64,000 nucleotides of DNA from assembly GCA_963696545.1 (NCBI GenBank), contig CAVOKQ010000003.1, positions 1 to 64,000 of the forward strand. Reading direction: 5' to 3'. The notes below the pieces were generated by a model, which was not told where the DNA came from, ran no database searches, and was given only the letters and a program-made list of their open reading frames with translations. Origin of the DNA: RPQJ01 sp963696545 (GTDB lineage: Bacteria; Pseudomonadota; Gammaproteobacteria; Steroidobacterales; Steroidobacteraceae). This document shows, one piece after another, positions 63,747 through 64,000 of the stretch (positions are counted from its first letter, which is position 1; every line of letters begins with the position of its first letter). The position numbers and the translations under genes are program-made.

Positions 63747-64000
63747 CGCGCCGCTTCGCAGGCTTGCGCGCCGGATCCGCCGCGGACTTGATGCCGGCGA
63801 GCGACAGCAAGGCATCGAGTTCCTCGCCGGCGAGTTCGCGGGAGCGACCGCGCGGCAGGTCGCGCGGCAACGTGACGGGACCCCAGCGCACCAGCATCGT
63901 CCGGCTGATCTTGAGTCCTGCCGCGTCGAACAGCGCGCGGATCGCGCCCCGCGGCAGCGTGCGCGCAGCAGCGACGCGAAACCATGTATTCGTCGTGCCG
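63697..64000 (-). CDS. rluB: 23S rRNA pseudouridine synthase B, C-terminal part
   Basis: The visible 101 codons give GTTNTWFRVAAARTLPRGAI, RALFDAAGLKISRTMLVRWG and PVTLPRDLPRGR, which resemble the C-terminal region of RluB (the family usually has GxNTWFRV and a RNREVRRLFE stretch). Here the segment after FRV is diverged: the usual EGRNREVRRL is reduced. A basic tail (KPAKRRATARRGSRAGRR) ends it. The catalytic Asp lies beyond the window edge. RsuA/RluE/RluF relatives cannot be excluded. Overlaps the yciK-like gene tail to tail. Confidence 0.75.
   Translation of the reverse strand, partial: GTTNTWFRVAAARTLPRGAIRALFDAAGLKISRTMLVRWGPVTLPRDLPRGRSRELAGEELDALLSLAGIKSAADPARKPAKRRATARRGSRAGRRSGDR

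Overview
The window is a GC-rich, gene-dense stretch of a gammaproteobacterial chromosome. Several features point to Xanthomonadales or a neighbouring lineage (Nevskiales or Steroidobacterales type): a tonB-exbB-exbD-exbD cluster, a fused aspartokinase/diaminopimelate decarboxylase (LysAC), a TrpR-family gene at the head of the his operon, a metX-metB pair behind a SAM riboswitch, and the gammaproteobacterial orders gyrA-serC-serA-pheA-aroA-cmk-rpsA-ihfB-lapA-lapB and thrS-infC-rpmI-rplT-pheS-pheT-ihfA-merR. This placement is inferred from gene content only. Almost all genes are core metabolism and information processing. I see no phage, IS element or CRISPR array.

Layout: 1-2335 (-) TonB energy-transduction genes. 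2516-6934 (-) ilvD (frameshifted), an MFS transporter and an M17 aminopeptidase. 7040-13047 (+) a branched-chain operon: Leu/Val-rich leader peptide, terminator hairpin, ilvC, leuA, leuC, leuD, leuB (frameshifted). 13312-15780 (-) metX-metB behind a promoter and a SAM-I riboswitch. 15810-23223 (+) the complete histidine operon hisGDCBHAF(IE), headed by a TrpR-family regulator gene with a candidate operator. 23227-27519 (-) a DUF2845 protein, asd, lysAC (frameshifted) and a small acidic protein. 27675-30690 mixed small genes, including a frameshifted SAM hydroxide adenosyltransferase. 30718-38198 (-) tRNA-Pro, merR, ihfA, pheT (three frameshifts), pheS, rplT, rpmI, infC, thrS, tRNA-Val. 38240-41923 (-) uvrB, interrupted in its Walker A motif by a 553-residue intein. 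42006-43328 (+) an aspartate aminotransferase (frameshifted) and tRNA-Asn. 43354-57930 (-) gabT, galU, comEA-like, lapB, lapA, ihfB, rpsA, cmk, aroA, pheA, serA, serC, gyrA. 58076-63746 (+) an amidohydrolase, ubiG, a phosphoglycolate-phosphatase-like gene, rmuC, a squalene/phytoene-synthase-like gene and a yciK-type dehydrogenase. The window ends inside rluB (-).

The genes cover amino-acid biosynthesis broadly (Ile/Val/Leu, Met, His, Lys/Thr precursors, Phe, Ser), and control sits at operon heads: transcription attenuation for ilvC-leuACDB, a riboswitch for metXB and a dedicated repressor for his. Two start codons are non-canonical and supported by well-placed Shine-Dalgarno sequences: AUU for hisF and AUC for infC.

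The most unusual element is the UvrB intein. It keeps its splicing residues, two LAGLIDADG motifs and, unusually, an XRE-like helix-turn-helix segment. Separately, eight single-base frameshifts in six otherwise intact core genes, most of them in or next to short homopolymers, suggest residual sequencing error rather than gene decay.
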